Assembly: GCA_964598765.1 (NCBI GenBank)
Contig: CAZRCZ010000008.1
Coordinates: 62,001-126,000 of the forward strand
Direction: 5' to 3'
Length of the DNA: 64,000 bases
Origin: CAZRCZ01 sp964598765
Lineage (GTDB): Bacteria; Sumerlaeota; Sumerlaeia; MVZB01; JAJFLK01
Position numbers and translations under genes: made by a program. Below the pieces are notes generated by a model. It searched no databases, was not told the origin of the DNA, and was given only the letters and a program-made list of their open reading frames with translations. This document shows positions 61,192 to 64,000 of the stretch, piece after piece. How positions within the stretch are numbered: position 1 is the stretch's first letter; every line of letters starts with the position of its first letter.

Positions 61192-63561
61192 CTAATATAA
61201 TATCACAAAATTCCCGTCCGGTTTGGCGACGGCGGCAACCAAGCCCCAAACCGGCAGTCCCGATTTTCGTCCCGCTTTGACGGTCGGTTTATCGTTGGCG
61301 TCGTAGAGTTGCCAACAAAACGGATCGCCGTTGCGTCGGCCTGTTCCCTCGGTCCAGACCATCAATTTTTCTCCCTTGGCGTTGGCGACGACGACCGGAT
61401 GTTTGCGCGAGGTTCCCGGTTCGGCGGGGGCGATAATGGGCTTGATTCCCTTGCCCGCTGTCTCGACCAATCCGTAATGCACCTCACCCTTTGTTTCCCA
61501 CGAGGCGAAAATTTTCGAGTCGGATTCGCTCAGGAAGTAACTGCTCATCGGACAAGTTCCCGTTTTCCACTCGTCAATTTTCGCATCGGTGAACGTCGCG
61601 CCGTGATCGCGCGAAACGAGCAAGGTGTTGTCCCGATGGACTCCCTCTCCGGCGGCGCGATAGAAGATGTAGAGGTTTCCCTTGGCGTCGGCGAAGGCGC
61701 GCAGACCGCAACATCCGCACGCGCCGGTGGGATTGGGATTGGCCTGCTTCTCGGGGGCAAAGGTTCCCCCGTCGTCGGAGGATCGGGCGATATAAACCGC
61801 GCGGAAAGCTTCTCCGGCTTGATTCCCCTTGGCGTGCCAGACCGCATAGACATTGCCCTCGGCGTCCGCCGCGATGGACCCGCCGCCATCAAGCCCTCGC
61901 GTCGAGGTGGCAAGATTCCGTTCCGGCTCGAACCCCGTTCGCTGATCGTTCATCCGCGCATAAAGGAAGGGATCGGCTCCCTCCGGACCTTTGGTCTGGG
62001 CGATGTAAGAACCATTCCAACCGACGTGCAGGCGTCCCCCTTTGCCCAACGCGACCTGCGCGTTGCGCATCGCGCCCGTCGAGGTCGCGCTACCATCCTG
62101 ACTGTTGACGCGAATGGGATCGGAAAATTTCGCTTCTCCCGGTTTCATCCGAACGTAAAAGAGATCGCCCTTATCGGTCTCCCCTTTGAAGTAAACCAAA
62201 TGAATCGTTCCGTCCGCTTCGGCGACGGCTTGCGGTTGAATGCCTTCGTTTGGCGTTCGCAGGATCGTTATTTCGGTGGTGGTCGCCGTTCCCGTCTTGG
62301 CGATGGTCGGTTCCGGAGGAGGGGGAATTTTCATGGTAAATTTCGCGTTGTATTCCTGATTTCCCAATGCGATCCGAAGGGAACCGATTTCAAGAGCGTC
62401 CCGATCCTGTTTGATTTCGATGCGGAATTTTACTGCAGGAGCGTCAATTTTCGCCGTTGTTAGCGGAATTTCAGGAACGCCCTTCATGACGGCTTCCACT
62501 TTTGAGGCGCTCCAATCGGCGAAGATCAAAGTTGGCGCATCGCCACTCCTGTTTAGCCAAAGTGTGTAGCCCCCCGCCTTGATGCTCTGTCCGCCGAAAT
62601 GCAAATCCACTTCAGTCCTTAAGGTGGCGGTTTCATCCGCGCCCAACGGCGCAACCGAATGTTCCCATGCTTTCGGCGGGTTTCTCCGAGGTTGTCCATA
62701 TTCGACGAAAACAATTTCTCCCTCGGCGCTCATCTTTGCCAAAGTTCGCCCCTTGCGAACGCCCTCGACCGGACTTTGGACTTGCCCGCGCGCGACGTCG
62801 AGTTGGCCGGTAATGAACCCTCCGTGTCTTTCCAAGTCCAGCGAGCTGACCATCTTAGTCCCCACCAAATCCATCGTGTAATTCAGATTGAGTCCGTTCG
62901 CGGTTTTCTTGATTTGTGTGACGGTGGAACTTCCCCACGGCACGGGGCGCGTCAATTTCGCAATGGCTTTACCGTCCACGTCGCTGATCGCGCATTGAAC
63001 CTCCGTCTGTCCCCCCATCGAGCTTTCCCAACGGAGGACCCACTCCCCAAGAAATTGTTTGGCATCGGAGGCCGGAAGAGTCGGAGCGCCGACGCTCTTC
63101 ATCAGAATTTCCTGAATATCTTTTTTCAGCGTCGCCTCGCTTGGGCTTCCCGCTTTCGCGCCGCGGAACCCATCCTTGGTTGTCGAGGTGACGAACGGAA
63201 AATCCCCCTTGAAAATGTCTCCCTCGACGCGAATGGAAATGCGGAACGGCATCGGCTTATTGAACATTTCGAGCCTGAAGTTAAAGACGTGATTCGGCCC
63301 CTCGACTGCAATGTTATTGAGTTTGGCTTCCCCGATCTCGGTCGAGATGGTTCCGGTGAGATGGTCGCCGGTTTGCTCCACCTTGAGCGTCGCGTATTGC
63401 GGATCGCCCGGAAAACCGATGATGGCCGTCGTCCAAGTCCCGATCAAGGCGTTCAAGTCGGCTTGGGATTCCGCGGACAAATCTTCCGCGGCAAAGACAA
63501 TGATGGGAAGAAGAACGGCGAATCTTAATTTCGGAAGGAGTCGGATTAAGTAGAAAAGCAT
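61192..63561 (-). CDS. Secreted DUF2911-like / sialidase-like propeller protein
   Basis: The 789-residue product has a signal peptide (residues 1-30) and a GGAG site eight bases before the ATG. The middle (about 290-400) contains a DUF2911-like sequence, 'GADETATLRTEVDLHFGGQ' and 'GGYTLWLNRSGD'. The C-terminal half is a BNR/sialidase-like propeller with 'RSSDDGGTF', 'VSRDHGATF' and 'GEKLMVW' repeats. A C-G-C-C cluster is near residue 620. It is likely an exported binding protein or glycosidase; key sialidase catalytic residues are not evident. The aminotransferase gene follows. Confidence 0.7.
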   Translation of the reverse strand: MLFYLIRLLPKLRFAVLLPIIVFAAEDLSAESQADLNALIGTWTTAIIGFPGDPQYATLKVEQTGDHLTGTISTEIGEAKLNNIAVEGPNHVFNFRLEMFNKPMPFRISIRVEGDIFKGDFPFVTSTTKDGFRGAKAGSPSEATLKKDIQEILMKSVGAPTLPASDAKQFLGEWVLRWESSMGGQTEVQCAISDVDGKAIAKLTRPVPWGSSTVTQIKKTANGLNLNYTMDLVGTKMVSSLDLERHGGFITGQLDVARGQVQSPVEGVRKGRTLAKMSAEGEIVFVEYGQPRRNPPKAWEHSVAPLGADETATLRTEVDLHFGGQSIKAGGYTLWLNRSGDAPTLIFADWSASKVEAVMKGVPEIPLTTAKIDAPAVKFRIEIKQDRDALEIGSLRIALGNQEYNAKFTMKIPPPPEPTIAKTGTATTTEITILRTPNEGIQPQAVAEADGTIHLVYFKGETDKGDLFYVRMKPGEAKFSDPIRVNSQDGSATSTGAMRNAQVALGKGGRLHVGWNGSYIAQTKGPEGADPFLYARMNDQRTGFEPERNLATSTRGLDGGGSIAADAEGNVYAVWHAKGNQAGEAFRAVYIARSSDDGGTFAPEKQANPNPTGACGCCGLRAFADAKGNLYIFYRAAGEGVHRDNTLLVSRDHGATFTDAKIDEWKTGTCPMSSYFLSESDSKIFASWETKGEVHYGLVETAGKGIKPIIAPAEPGTSRKHPVVVANAKGEKLMVWTEGTGRRNGDPFCWQLYDANDKPTVKAGRKSGLPVWGLVAAVAKPDGNFVILY

Positions 63562-63771
63562 GACGTTAGCTCCGGTTGATGCATGTTCTGCTTAAGGATG
63601 CTACCGCCTCGCGCTCGGTTTAGCCAAGCGAAGTTTGGTTTGGAGGATCATGCCGCAAAGCGCAAAAAGGACGATTGAAAGCATTGATTTTGCGCCGCTC
63701 CCGCTTCACAATCAGAGGGTTGCCGATATGGGAATTAGAACTGATCCGCTGAACAAGGGAGAGCATTGCCG

Positions 63772-64000
63772 ATGACGAAGGAAACGAACCCGCACGAACG
63801 CCACGCCGACGAGAAATCCAAAGAGAGTGTCTCTCGCCGGGATTTCATGATCAAGGCGGCGACAATGACCGGCGGCCTGATTTTGGGGGCCGGTTGCGCG
63901 ACGCCGCACGAGGCGGGAAGCGTCGCCTCGCAAGGAGCGACCACCGCGCCGGGAGCCGTCGCGCCGATTCCGTTTTCGGCGGAGAAACCGCTCCGCGTCG
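63772..64000 (+). CDS. Tat-exported protein, 5' end only (possibly Gfo/Idh/MocA oxidoreductase)
   Basis: From an ATG with GGGAGAG upstream, 76 codons run off the window edge. The N-terminal segment has a twin-arginine signal (S-R-R-D-F-M-I-K) followed by a Gly-rich hydrophobic stretch ending G-A-G-C, so the protein may also be lipid-anchored. The last visible residues, 'EKPLRV', are what often precedes the Rossmann motif of exported Gfo/Idh/MocA oxidoreductases. That family call is an inference, as no domain is yet visible. Confidence 0.65.
   Translation, partial: MTKETNPHERHADEKSKESVSRRDFMIKAATMTGGLILGAGCATPHEAGSVASQGATTAPGAVAPIPFSAEKPLRV

Overview
This window comes from a diderm (Gram-negative-type) bacterium: two secretins, several lipoprotein signal sequences, a Tat signal and very large secreted beta-rich proteins all imply an outer membrane. 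Coding DNA looks GC-rich, and ATG, GTG and TTG starts are all used. RNase Y argues against the enteric lineage. I see no rRNA, tRNA or ribosomal protein gene, so I do not name a phylum; an uncultivated or poorly sampled lineage is my guess.

Region 1 (1-7.5 kb) looks like accessory DNA. It holds the start of an M23 peptidase, two small related XRE regulators, a GNAT acetyltransferase coupled to an unknown gene, an ArdC-like antirestriction protein, a GYF-domain membrane protein and a long ParB-like protein. The ArdC and ParB genes have matching promoters, matching leader blocks and strong hairpin terminators.

Region 2 (7.5-27.3 kb) is the most unusual part. A 3,810-residue secreted protein (three BNR/sialidase-like propellers, three DNRLRE-like modules, Pro/Thr linkers, calcium-type repeats) ends in an alpha/beta-hydrolase-like domain with a CHSQGG nucleophile elbow. 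Its stop codon overlaps the start of a TPR lipoprotein gene. Directly downstream the whole block [shared 1.25-kb segment + variable hydrolase tip + TPR gene] occurs again 4.43 kb on, without a signal peptide, and a third, truncated copy of the shared segment follows after a further 4.47 kb, just before an IS transposase. This is the architecture of a polymorphic toxin/immunity locus with orphan cassettes. The domain types are not those of the classical Rhs or CdiA systems, so I propose it as a possible undescribed lipase-type effector/TPR-lipoprotein immunity system.

Region 3 (27.3-37.5 kb) is mostly housekeeping and signalling: an HTH remnant, a lipoprotein, a DUF4388 protein next to a membrane-anchored response regulator, a Nudix hydrolase, a DUF4097-like lipoprotein, RNase Y, another HTH regulator and a MraY/WecA-type glycan phosphotransferase.

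Region 4 (37.5-51.5 kb) holds a second giant secreted protein (2,566 residues: kelch, Calx-beta, FG-GAP, a duplicated beta-module, a 500-residue Thr/Ser/Pro/Arg linker). It is followed by a receiver-histidine kinase fusion on the opposite strand, then a lipoprotein and two tandem secretin-like genes ending at a strong terminator.

Region 5 (51.5-64 kb) carries an MNT/HEPN toxin-antitoxin pair whose HEPN gene appears cut short by a Trp-to-stop change, an FAD-dependent oxidoreductase, a minus-strand group with a GT39-type glycosyltransferase, an orphan FtsX-type permease, a class III aminotransferase downstream of a sialidase-like secreted protein, and the start of a Tat-exported protein at the right edge.
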